Shown in pieces: positions 1 through 10,882 of a stretch of DNA of 64,000 nucleotides (positions within the stretch are counted from its first letter, which is position 1; every line of letters starts with the position of its first letter). The position numbers and the translations under genes were made by a program. Source of the stretch: Anomaloglossus baeobatrachus (taxonomy: Eukaryota > Chordata > Amphibia > Anura > Aromobatidae); NCBI RefSeq assembly GCF_048569485.1, contig NC_134357.1:355634709-355698708 (forward strand), read 5' to 3'. A model generated the notes under the pieces. It had not been told where the DNA came from and did no database searches. It saw only the letters and a program-made list of their open reading frames with translations.

Positions 1-649
1 ATAAATAATTTTTAAAAAATGGTGTGTGGTCTACCCCAATTTGGATACCCAGCCATGATAAAGCCGACAGCTGGGAGCTGGTATTCTCAAGCTAGGAAGG
101 TCCATAGTTATTGGGCCCCTCAGCCTAAAAATAACAGCCTGCAGATGCCCAGGATTGTCAGATCCATTAGATGCCAGCAGTTTACCCAGCTATTCCCGAT
201 TGCCTTGGTGCGGTGGCAATTGGGGTAATAAGAGGTTAATCGAAGCTCACAGCTGGCACTAAGCCTTAGATTACTAATGGGGAGGGTCTATGAGACCCCC
301 CAATAATAACCTGTAAGTGAAAAGTGAAATAAACACAAACATTGAAAATATTCTTTATTTGAAATAAAATACAAAAAAACACCCTCTTTCACCCCTTTAT
401 TAACTCCCAAAACACCCAGGTCCAATATAATCCACACAAGGTCCCATGACAATTCCAGCTCTGCTACATGTGATGTGATAGTGAGCGGGCATATAATATG
501 ATGACCCGCTGTGAGTTTCAGGCAGAAACTGAGCCGCTGCGATGAACGGTGATGTCACTCAGGTTATTTGTGGTCACAATTGAAGGTTCCCACGGTGTCC
601 CACCTGTGATCACAGGTCACCTGACCCAGATGACCTAATTTAACTGATT
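1..649. repeat. Fragment of an interspersed repeat, family unassigned
   Basis: The first 250 bases resemble two other places in the window, about 4640-5090 and 45190-45430: all share an A/T-rich lead, a GGGTCCCCCC-like tract, a 'ACCCAGCC..GATAAAGC.GACAGCTG' block and a 'CAGCCTAAAAATA' block. No reading frame is supported. The rest to 649 holds an A-rich tract and no recognised gene. One of the related copies lies inside the TTAA-flanked element, so this may be a piece of the same kind of element; that assignment is inference. Confidence 0.5.
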
Positions 650-654
650 GACCT

Positions 655-1678
655 TGTGGAGACACGGGGCTCAGTGGGTGCTCTTGTCCACTGAACCAGC
701 CGCCTTTAGAAAGACAGCGTGGCTCAGGGCTCATCCCAACTGAACGCCGACTTCCTTAACCATGGGTGGAACACTACTCAGACAACACAGGGTAAGGGAA
801 CCACAATAATTAGACTTCATTGGATCCCCAAACAATTAAGGGAACATAACACATAACCAGTAAAACACACAAATGTAACAGGCAACAGAGTCTCACCCTT
901 CCGCTAGCGCACCAGGGATTAGAATGTCCTTGCCTCAGAGCTTCCAGGGCCACTTACTCCAATCCAGCAGCACCTCGCTTTCGGCGGGCACCCACCGAGA
1001 AAGGAATAGTGCCAGATTTAGGAAGCTGTGTGAGGTGTGCAAAGTCTGCAGCCAGGTGACCAGATTGTCCCAACCTGAGTGTCCTCCTTAGGTAGTCCTG
1101 GTATGATGATATAATCCTGGCAGCCGGGGTCGAAATCCCTAGACTGTGGATATGGTCTCCAACCGGAACCGGAGTTCCTAGATTGAAGCCATGGGGTATC
1201 CTGATCCTCTAGTCAGCTCCTAAAAGCTTGGACTGGATCCATCAGCATCCATCAACAACCCACTGGTGGCTTAAAGAAATCCCTTTTATAGCCACAGCCT
1301 TCCACTTGGATACACTGCATCCTCATCGAGTGGTTGGACAAGATCGCCTCTCCCATTGGATGAATCTCAAGCTGCATGGACAATGTTCATCCAAATGATG
1401 TCTACAGAAAGACTGAGGGTATACATGTAGTCTGGAATGCACAGACTAGATAATGGCTACTAAGGTAATCACATTAGCAATACACAACTACAATACAATG
1501 ATTACTGGAAGAGTTTGGAGAAACAATACGTCTGGCTTTCAGTGGCCAATACAATTAAATGAGTCAACAGGAGTCTTGTAAAAACAATGAGGGACTTATC
1601 CCCCGTCTATAAACAATCTATCATCCTGTCTGGCTGAATTTTAAGAAACTTTGCCCCATGAGAGTCCATGGCGTCACA
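655..1678 (-). mobile_element. Solo LTR of an LTR retrotransposon
   Basis: On the minus strand the segment starts TGTGACGCC and ends CCACA, so it has TG...CA termini, and it is flanked on both sides by the same 5 bases, GACCT (650-654 and 1679-1683). A TATA-like GCTATAAAAGGG lies on the minus strand near 1281-1293. Length is 1024 bp, with no internal region next to it. The TG/CA ends, target duplication and TATA box are the usual signs of a solo LTR left by LTR-LTR recombination. Family is probably Ty3/Gypsy or similar; I cannot place it further. Confidence 0.75.
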
Positions 1679-2299
1679 GACCTCACCTCAGTGCAATTTC
1701 TTGTCACAATACATACAATGAGCAAAATAAGTATTTGATACACTGCCAATTTTGTAAGCTTTTCCACTTACAAAGAATGGATAAGTTCGTAATTTTTATC
1801 ATAGGTACACTTCAACTGTGACAGACACAATAATAAAAAAATAAACAAAAAACAGAAAATCACATTGTATTATTTTTAAATAATGAACTTGCATTTTATT
1901 GCATGAAATAAATATTTGAACAGCTACCAACCAGCAAGAATTCTGGCTCTCACAGACCTGTTATTTTTTTCTTTAACCCCTTAAGGACGAAGCCAGATTT
2001 GTACTTAATGCCCAGGCCATTTTTTGCAATTTTGACCAGTGTCACTTTATAAGGTTATAACTCTGGAACGCTTCAATGGATCCCGGTGATTCTGAGATTG
2101 TTTTTTCGTGACATATTGGGCTTCATGTTAGAGGTAAATTTAGGATGATTTTTTTTATTTTATTTGTGAAAAAATCTGAAATTTGACAAAAAAATTAAAA
2201 ATTTTGCAAGTTTCAAACTTTTAATTTTTATGCCCATAAACCGGAGAGTTATGTCACACAAAATAGTTAATAAATAACATTTCCCACATGTCTACTTTA

Positions 2300-4140
2300 G
2301 ATCAGCGCAATTTTTGAAACAAAATTTTTTGGGGTTAGGAAGTTAGAAGGGTTCAAAGTTCATCAGCAATTTCCCATTTTTTCAACAAAATTTACAAAAC
2401 CATTTTTTTAGGGACCACATCCCATTTGATGTGACTTTGAGAGGCCTGGGTGACAGAAAATACCCAAAAGTGACACCATTCTAAAACCTGCACCCCTCAA
2501 GGTACTCAAAACCACATTCAAGAAGTTTATTAACCCTTCAGGTGCTTCACAGGAACTAAAGTAATATGGAATGAAAAAAAATAAAAATTAACATTTTACC
2601 TAAAAATGTTACTTTAGCACTAATTTTCTTACTTTTGCAAGAGGTAACACCAAAAATTGGACCTCACACTTTGTTACCCACTTTCTTATGAGCGCGCCGA
2701 TACCCCACATGTGGTCAGAAACCTTTGTTTGGGTAAATGGGAGAGCTCGGAATGGAAGGAGCAATATTTGAATTTTGGAAAGCAAAGTTGGCTGAAACAG
2801 ATTGCGGGCACCATGTTGCTTTTACAGATCCCCTAAGGTACCTAAACAGCAGGAACCCCCCCTCAAGTGACCCCATTTTGGAAACTAGACCCCTTAAGGC
2901 TTCTATCGAGGGGTATACTGAGCATTTTGGACCCACAGGTACTTCACAGATTTTGATAACGTTACTTTGTCATATTGAAAATTGTAATTTTTTTCTCAAA
3001 AATGTTGCTTGAGCATCAATTCTCTCACTTTTTCAAGAGGTAATTCCAAAAATTTTACCCAAATGTTTGTTACCCACTTTTTTATGAGCGCGGTGATACC
3101 TCACATGTGGTCTGAAACCTTTGTTTGGACAAATGGGAGGGCTTGGAACGAAAGGAGCAATATTTGAATTTTGGAAAGGAAATTTGGCTGAAAAAGATTG
3201 CGGGCACCTTGTTGCATTTGGAGGACCCCTAAGGTACGTAAACAGCAAAAAACCACCACAAGTGACCCCATATTGGAAACCAGGCCTCTCAAGGAATTTA
3301 TCTAGATGTTTGGTGAGTACCCTGAACCCCCAGGTGCTTCACAGAAGTTTATAACGTTGAGCCATGAAAATAAAAAAATAAAATTTTACCACAAAATTGT
3401 TACTTCAACCAGGTAGCTTTTTTTTCACAAGGGTAACAGGAAAAAAATCACCATGAAATGTATTCTGCAATTTCTCCTGAGTTTGGTGATATCTTATATG
3501 TGGTGGAAATCAACTGTTTGGGCACACGGCAGGTCTTGGAAGGGAAGGAGTGCAATTTGACTGAACATTTGGCTGGAATAATTAGTGGACGCTATGTCGC
3601 ATTTGGAAAGCCCCTAAAGTGCCTAAACAGTGGAGGCCCCCCACAAGTGACCCCATTCTGGAATCAAGAAACCTCAAGGCTTTTATCTAGGTGTATATTG
3701 AGCATTTTGAATCCACGAATACTTCACAGAATTTGAAAATTTTCATTTTTTTCACAAAAATGTTTCTTTAGCATCACATTTCTCACTTTTTCAAGAGGCA
3801 ACAACAAAACGTGGACCCCACAGGTTGTTATCCAATTTCTTGTGAGTGCAGGGATACCCCATATGTGGCCAAAAACCTCTGTTTGGATATATGGGAGGGC
3901 TTGGAATGGAAGGAGCACCATTTGAATTTTGGAAAAGTTGAAATAAATTGCGCGCACCATGTCACATTAGCAGGGCCTCTTGGGTACCTATACATTAGAA
4001 ACCCCCCACAAGTGACTCCATTTTGGAAACTGGACCCCTCAAGGATTTTATTCAGGAGTATAGTAAGCATTTTGAATCCACAGGTACTTCACAAAAATGT
4101 TGCTGTAGCAACAAATTTCTCTCTTTTTGGCAATGTGGCC
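2300..4140. repeat. Diverged tandem repeat, unit about 365-395 bp
   Basis: The phrase GATACC.CACATGTGGT....ACCTTTGTTTGG recurs at about 2699, 3095, 3487 and 3851, giving spacings near 396, 392 and 364 bases. Other landmarks recur with the same phase, for example CAAGTGACCCCATTTTGGAAAC and TCACTTTTTCAAGAGG. The units differ by many substitutions, so the duplication is old. Short open frames of 70-160 codons across it are chance frames. The repeat is internal to the TTAA-flanked element. Confidence 0.8.
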
Positions 4141-4149
4141 ATGATCCAG

Positions 4150-4493
4150 CGACACGGTGTCCAGTACACAGTGTCAGCCTTCCTGCAGAGATGTGAGTGT
4201 TGTCCACGGGAGAACGCAGCTGCCCATGCCCACGATTTGGGTTCAGGCTGCTGTGGAGCTCTATGCTATCTGCAGAGCACACTCATCTCCGCAACATAAA
4301 TTGACATGCTGAGGCTCGGGAAGCTGCGCCACAGGTCGGTTTATGCTGCGGAGAAAAGAAGCACAGTGGGCACGGGATTTCTAAAAATCCTTCAACTGTG
4401 CTTCTACTGCACAACGCAGCGTTATGGACGCAGGGCAAACACTCTGCGCCCAAAACGCTGCAAACCCTGATTGCGGGCACACAGCCTAAAATG
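4150..4493. repeat. MITE remnant, same family as 48518-48884
   Basis: The right half shares with the MITE at 48518-48884 the blocks CACAGTGGGCACGGGATTTCTA / ATTTCTAGAAATCCCGTGCCCACTGTG, TGCACAACGCAG and a terminal GATTGCGGGCACACAGCCTAA. The terminal CCTAA suits the TAA target of that family. The left end is unclear. Confidence 0.5.
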
Positions 4494-6198
4494 CTACAAT
4501 GGATGAATGGATAGATGTCAAACATATAGAACGTCCCACCCCCCTGCATATTCTAAGCTGGCGCCCTTTAGTGCCTTTCATGTGGCACTAAAGGGTTCCT
4601 AGCCTTGTATTTAGCCCAAAAAGAAAAAAAAATAATTAAAATAAATGACGTGGGGTCCCCCCTATTTTTGATAGCCAGCTAGGGTAAAGCAGACAGCTGT
4701 AGCCTGCAAACCACAACTGACAGCTTCACCTTGGCTGGTGATCAATTTGGAGGGCTCCCCAAGCTGTTTTTTTTTTTTAATTATTTATAAATAAATATTT
4801 AAAAAAAAAAACAAACGTAGGGTCCCCCCAAATTAGATCACCAGCCAAGGTGAAGCTGACAGCTGGGGTCTGGTATTCTCAGGGTGGGAAGAGCCATGGT
4901 TATTGGACTCTTCCCAGCCTAAAAATAGCAGGCCGCAGCCGCCCCAGAAGTGGCGCATCCATTAGATGCGCCAATTCTGGCGCTTCGCCCCAGCTCATCC
5001 CGCGCCCTGATGCGTTGGCAAACGGGGTAATAAATGGGGTTGATACCAGGTGTGTAATGTCACCTGGCATCAAGCCCAGCAATTAGTTATGTCACGGCGT
5101 CTATCAGATACCCGACATAACTAATTGACAGTAATAAAAAAAAAAATTGACAACAAAAAAAAAATTTATTTGAAAAAACACTCCCCAAAACATTCCCTGA
5201 TTGACCAATTTATTGAAAAGAAAAGAAAAAAAAATCCGCTGTAATCCATTTGGACGTCCCACGTCGACTCTGGACCTTCTAGAATATGGAGGACACGTTC
5301 AGGGAACGTATCCCCCATTTTCTAGTATTGCAGACCCTCCATTTGAGGAGAGTGGGTGCAAAGAATCTGCACCCACCCTCCCTGGGTCACAGCTGCAGTG
5401 TGCCGAGCAGCAGCAGCAGCCAGCGTCCTGAACACAGGAAGCTGACAGCCGCGCTCTGCACATGTGACCGGCGTCTGCTGTGAAGGAGCCGGAGGAGGGG
5501 GCCGCAGGGGATCAGCGCTCCGACAGGTATGTATGACACCGGGGAACACCGGGGGGGATCCGGCAGGGCCTAGGGAGCAGGTTTCTGTCGCATGTGTTAT
5601 GGCACATACGACAGAAACCATAAGAAAAGTGTAAATGCGGCCGGCGCGCCGCTGCTGTGCTCGCCGGTGCGCGCGGCCATCTTGGATTTTCGGGAGGGGG
5701 TTGGGGGTCGGAGGGGGCACTTTGGGGATACCGAGGGGACCGGAGGGAACCGGGAAAAAGATTTATCTCCCATCTGGCATGTTTGTTTATGCCAGATGGG
5801 AGATAAATGATTTTTTACCGGCGCGGTCATTTACTGTAACCTGATCATCGGTATACGGTGTATACCGGTCATCAGGTGAGCGGGGACCGGAAAAACCGGC
5901 CGGAATCATGATCTCCAGGGTCTCAGCTACCCCCGGCAGCTGAGACCCCGGAAATTTTCTGACTCTGGGGGGCGCTAGACCCTTTTTTCCGACCGCCGTT
6001 AAAAAGCGGCGGATCGGAAGAAGTACCCTAATTTGTCGCCGTTAAAAGGCGTATCGGCGGTCGTTAAGGGGTTAAGAACTTAAGAACCTTCCTGCCCTGC
6101 ACTCATTACCTGTATTAATTGCACATGTTTGAACTCATTACCTGTATAAAAGACACCTGTCCACACAATCAATCACGCTCCAACCTCTCCACCACAGC

Positions 6199-8132
6199 CA
6201 AGACCAAAGAGCTGTCTAAGGACATTAGGAACAAAATTTGAGACCTGCACAAGGCTGGGATGGGCTATAGGACAATAGGGAAGCAGCTTGGTGAGAAGGC
6301 AACCACTTCTGGCACAATTATTAAAAAATGGAAGAAACCAGATGACTGTGTGACGCCCTGGCCGGGCCAGGTGGTCACAGATAGGGCCCCGCATTACACC
6401 CTTCCCTCACAGGTAACACACAGCCAACCCTTAAAACTCTAGTCACCCCCCTTGATAGACACACCAGGGGGCAGAACCGGGCGGTTGGAAGATGCCCACC
6501 TAGGAGTTTTAGATATCCCGGGGCGGGAAAGTAGCCAGTTAAGGTTTAGAGTTCAAGTTGGAGAGGAGTGTGGGCTGGAGCTGTGTGCAGCTCCAGCAGA
6601 GGCGAATACCCGAATTGGACAGGTACCAGAGTAGGAACCCTGGTGTCTTTGGCTAGGAGGCAGCCGAAGAGTCTGCAGGAGCCGGGAAGACGGCTCGGTG
6701 GAACCGAGGTGGACCGGGACAGGGTAGTGGCCCGCCGGTACCGACCCGGGGAACCGACTCGGAAACCGGAGCACACAGGGGGGTACTCAGACCCTGACGT
6801 TAGGCCCAGAAGCTACTGGACTTAGTTAATTAACTGATTGCGGTCAGGACTAGAGGTCCTGTCCCACCCAAAGTCCTGACTGAAGGCAACAGCCCACCGA
6901 GGGGGATAAAAGGCCACCGCCACGGCTCAGAGATCCCACGAGCCAGTGTCTACGGGCAAAGGGCTCCTTAGGCGGCCGCAAGCCGGGAGCGGACTCCTGA
7001 AGTTGCAAGCACAGGCAGTCCACCATTTCAAACAGGTGCAGGAGAAAGACAGAGACCACTAGCCGGGTGGGGGAACCTGAACGCAGCCGACTGCGGGCAC
7101 CGACCACCATCACCAAGGTTTACCAGAGACTCATGTGTTTACTAATAGTGAGTACATCAGCACCCTGCGGTCGCCCATCTCCCTGCACCGCCAATCCCCC
7201 AAGGGGTCCCGGGGCCACCATCCCTGCCCACGGAGGGGTTAACAACTTGCTGCACAACATCTCCCCCGGGTGCCCCGTAACTGCAGCAGTGGTGTCCAAT
7301 ATCACCACACACCATGTGTGGCGTCGTGAACTCCGTACGGCTCCGCCCGTACATATACGTCCCACATCCACCATCCCATCACACCACCTTTACATTTGGA
7401 GTGACCGTGAGGCCCCCGGGTCCGGAGACCCTTGAGTCACCCACAGAAGGGCCGGATCCGAGTAGCTCGGCTGCCGAGAGCGGGGCGGTACAACTGTCAA
7501 TCTTACTCAGTCTTGGGCTCCATGCAAGAGCTCACCTTGTAGAGTAAGGATGATTCTGAGAAAGGTCAGGATTCAGCTCAGAACTGAAGAGCACACAAGA
7601 TCCCCTTGCTCATGCCAGCACATGATCAGGCCCGTTTGAAGTTCACGAATGACCATCTGGATGATCCAGAGGAGGCATGGGAGAAGATCATGTGGTTAGA
7701 TGACACCAAAATAGAACTTTTTGGTATCAACTCCACTTGCCATGTTTGGAGAAAGAAGAAGGATTAGTACAACCTCAAGAACACTGTCCCAACCGTGAAT
7801 CATGGGGGTGGAAACATCGTACTTTGGGGTTGCTTTTCTGGAAAGGGGACAGGAAGACTGCACCATATTGAAGAGAGGTTGGATTGGGTCATATATTGCA
7901 AATATTTTGGTCAACAACCTCTTTCCGTCAGTAAGAGCATTGAAAATGGGTCATGGCTGGGTCTTCCCGCATGACAATGACCCAAAACAGAGAGCCAGGG
8001 AAACTAAGGAGTGACTCTGTAAGAAGCATTTCAAGGTCCTGGAGTTTCCTAGCCAGTCTCCAGACATGAACCCAATAGAAAATCTTGCCCAGCGACAGTC
8101 TTGAAACCTGAAAGATCTGGAGAAAATCTGTA
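6199..8132 (+). pseudogene. Tc1-like transposase, dead and interrupted
   Basis: The frame begins near 6199 with a helix-turn-helix region reading TKELSKDIRNKI, stop, [20 protein letters not shown]; the TGA near 6239 breaks it. At 6345 the solo LTR 6349-7492 interrupts it. It continues 7497-8132 with pieces matching Tc1 transposases (HDQARLKF-like, MDDTKIELFG-like, SPDMNPIENL), again with stops and frame changes. The C-terminal end follows the Harbinger insertion at 14253-14330, where AKESLLQYVKTCSRTTGN-like text is visible. In the living family this enzyme carries a DD34E catalytic triad and moves the element by cut and paste. This copy cannot encode one. Confidence 0.8.
6349..7492 (+). mobile_element. 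Solo LTR inserted in the Tc1 transposase
   Basis: Starts TGTGACGCCCTGG, ends CGGTACA, and is flanked by ACTG on both sides (6345-6348 and 7493-7496); removing one ACTG and the element restores continuous Tc1 sequence. A TATA-like GGATAAAAGGCC lies near 6902. Length 1144 bp, no internal region attached. Relatives of the same family, on the other strand, are at 15473-16657 and 51829-52942. The 4-bp duplication and TG/CA ends suggest a Ty3/Gypsy-type solo LTR; the parent element is not in the window. Confidence 0.8.
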
Positions 8133-8489
8133 TAAGACCGAAAACACACTTCCGCATAAAAAAACGTATGTGTCTCACGTTCCGTTTTTCGTGTCCGTGT
8201 TCCATATTTTAGGGGCGTTTTTCCGGTACGTATGGCATCCGTGTGATGGCGTATACGAGGCGTCTGTACGTGTGGGATGTCCGTATTGCCACGAAATACG
8301 TACGTGTGCTGTCCGTGTGCGGTCCGTTCTTTAAGAACCGTATTTTACCACAAATAACCTTGTTAACCCATCATGATGTGCTCCAGTTGTGTTTAATTGG
8401 ACAATTACCTTCCCAATTTAATTTTTTTGTTTAAAAACCCTGTGAAAACAAGGCTTTTGGGCTCTTTATCACATCATACACACTCCAAC

Positions 8490-10118
8490 ATGTCTCTCTC
8501 CAATGAAGCAACCATGTATTTGCTGTGGTTGATATCTAGGAGATTTGGGGTTAGGCGACATATGATTGAAGAAGAGCCAGCACAGGAGAAAAGGATGTGG
8601 ATTCACCCCCTTGTGAAGCTCAGGAAAACACATGGGCGTTTTAATATTCTCTATGCCGAAATGCGGAATTTTCCTGCCAAATTCCGAGCCTACTGCCATC
8701 TCACCATTAATTCATTTGACAACATCCTTGGCCTTGTGTATAATCTTTTGAAGCATCAGGACACCTCTATGCACCTTAGCATCTCCCCTGAGGAACGACT
8801 GTTGGTTACTTTACGGTAGGTTTTTGTTATGTATACTCATGTTTTTTTAAAAAAAAAATTGAAAATGTGTAAAAACTTAAAGGCATGCATTTAGCTAAAC
8901 TATGTATTTTTTATTATAAGTTATATGTGTGCAGAAAATTCACATAGACCACATAACATAATTGTAAACAATGATAATAGTCTGAGTGCTTACACATACC
9001 ATTCTATGACTAAAAAGATTTAAGACACAAGAGACAAACATCAAACAATCTTGTTTATTAAACAGATCAGTGTTTTTGTTTCCAATATGGAAAGTAAATA
9101 TCAAGAAATATGTTTTAACCACAAAAACAATAAAATAATAGTCATACAGAGTATGTTGCCAGCCATTGCATGACACAAATATTTGTACTGAAAACCAACT
9201 GTAATGATTACACAAAGTAATGTCTTGTTCTGTTTCAATTTCAGTTACCTTGCAACTGGGCAATCCATCAGCAGTCTACATTTTGAATTCTTATTGGGAA
9301 GGTCTACAATAGGCAAGATAATCCTGCATAACTGCACTGTGCTATGGGAGACCCTTAGGCATCATGTCATGCAGCAGCCAACAACACAGGATTGGATGCA
9401 CATTTCGGACGAACTTTTGGAGAAAACATCTTTCCCTAATTGTATTGGCGCCATTGATGGAAAGCACATTAGAGTGAAGAAACCACCAAACTCTGCATCA
9501 AGATATTATAATTTTCACAAGTTTTTTTCTGTAGTTATATTGGCAATGGTAGATACAAACTACTTCTTTGTTTTTGCTGATATTGGGGCCTATGGCAGTG
9601 CCTCAGATGCGCGCATTTTCAGAAGCTCACGTTTAGCAAGACGATTAATGTCTGATAGTTTAAGGTTGCCTGCACCAAGACCATTGCCTGGTACTAATGG
9701 GCCTATTTTACCTTTTGTCATGGTTGCAGATCAGGGGTTTGCCTTGTCTAGGCATTTGATGCGTCCATATCCCAGAAGGGGGCTGGACAAATCAAAAGCC
9801 CAATTTAATAGCAACTTGGCAAGAGCACGTTGCTATGTTGAACGTACCTTTGGCCTTTTGGCCTCAAGATGGCGCATTTATCAAACCACCATCCAACTCC
9901 AAACATCCACCGTCAAGGCTGTCATGAAAGCTACAGTAGTGTTACATAATTACTGTAGATTACATGAAAGCAATGACGAAGACATGGAAGAGTTGCCTGT
10001 TTTAAATGCCCCATTTGTAAATAATGGTAGTGTTAGAACCAATGTGTCCACTTCTGGTTTACAAGTGAGGAATCAATTTAAAGATTATTTTAGTTTAAAT
10101 CGCCATAGTCATGTATAA
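8490..10118 (+). CDS. Harbinger (PIF/IS5-type, HARBI1-like) DDE transposase
   Basis: Two exons: 8490-8815 and 9245-10118, joined at CG^GTAGGT ... TTTCAG^T, which rebuilds RYLATGQSISSL, the spot where harbinger transposases read RYLATG. The joined frame is 1200 bases, 399 residues, with no interior stop. I chose the ATG at 8490 (MSLSNEATMYLL); an earlier in-frame ATG at 8397 gives an extra 31 residues of poor character. Exon 1 holds the helix-rich N-terminal region. Exon 2 has the DDE_Tnp_4 nuclease: first Asp in GAIDGKHIRV, second in MVADQGFALSRHL, Glu in CYVERTFGLLASRWRIY. In the family it cuts and rejoins transposon ends and needs a DNA-binding partner, here probably the convergent MADF gene. 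An AATAAA follows at 10335-10340. The intron is 429 bases. Whether it is active cannot be judged from sequence alone. Confidence 0.88.
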
Positions 10119-10882
10119 CTGTGACATTGTTATATATTTTTTTATCTCGGTTACATAATTACAAACACATATGTAATACAAAAGAGAAAATCACCATACA
10201 TAGGTATATTTTTTGGTGTATTTTGTTGTTTTGTAGTGTTTGTGCTACCAATAAGCTATTGTGAGTTGTTTTTTTGGTAAAAAAAACTTAGTAAATATTG
10301 CTGTCAGTGACATTACTACTGAATGAACCTGACTAATAAAAAAATTGCACTATCATTTCAAAAATAGTAGTCCAGATTGTTCATTGTACCTATGTATGTC
10401 TTTTTTCTTTTGCAAAACACACTGTATTCTATTATTATTTTTAAAGAATTTTGTCAGGGACATAATCCCATACAAAACACCATACTGTATTATGCAATAA
10501 TGTCACGCAAACATGATTTGTTTGACAATATTGGAATACAAGTATGGGACCAGACCATATGCAGATACTGCATAGTGGCTGGATTTTTAGTAATAAAGGT
10601 GTTTGAATGTTAGTGTAGTAGTTTATGTGCGTGCATTTTTTCTATAAACACAGTTTTGTCTGATGGATTGACAAAACACCATGTCCAGAGCAAGGCAACA
10701 TTCTTACAGGCCGGTAATGTTTAGGAAGTGATAGATTAACTCTCTGTTGAATTTTTGAAACATAATAACAAAAACTACCCCATGCATATAGAGTAATTAA
10801 TGTTTAACATTTTGAAATGTTTTGAGACAAGCAATAACCCTGAAAACATAACAAAATGTTTATCAATGCATACTTTATCAAA
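10119..10882. other. Spacer between the two convergent Harbinger genes
   Basis: A/T-rich, 764 bases, with no supported gene. It holds the 3' untranslated ends of both genes, including AATAAA at 10335-10340 for the + strand gene. Confidence 0.5.

Larger units (their letters stand above)
1977..6071. mobile_element. TTAA-flanked, piggyBac-like non-autonomous element
   Basis: The ends are CCCCTTAAGGACG on the left and, as reverse complement, CCCCTTAACGACC on the right. TTAA flanks both sides (1973-1976 and 6072-6075). TTAA duplication with a CCC start fits piggyBac rather than Kolobok/T2, whose ends start AAAG; the superfamily call rests only on these ends. It is 4.1 kb long and I find no transposase in any frame. 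Inside are a series of about 390-bp diverged tandem units (2300-4140), a MITE remnant (about 4150-4490), and a CpG-rich right third (5230-6060) with short inverted repeats such as the ATCTCCCATCTGGCAT / ATGCCAGATGGGAGAT pair near 5763-5809. Confidence 0.7.

Noticed and set aside
5322-5720. A 132-codon minus-strand frame in the CpG-rich part of the TTAA element
   Set aside because: GC-rich sequence with few chance stops; no domain, and it crosses internal inverted repeats.
8940-9263. A 107-codon minus-strand frame in the Harbinger
   Set aside because: Falls in the transposase intron; no similarity and poor composition.
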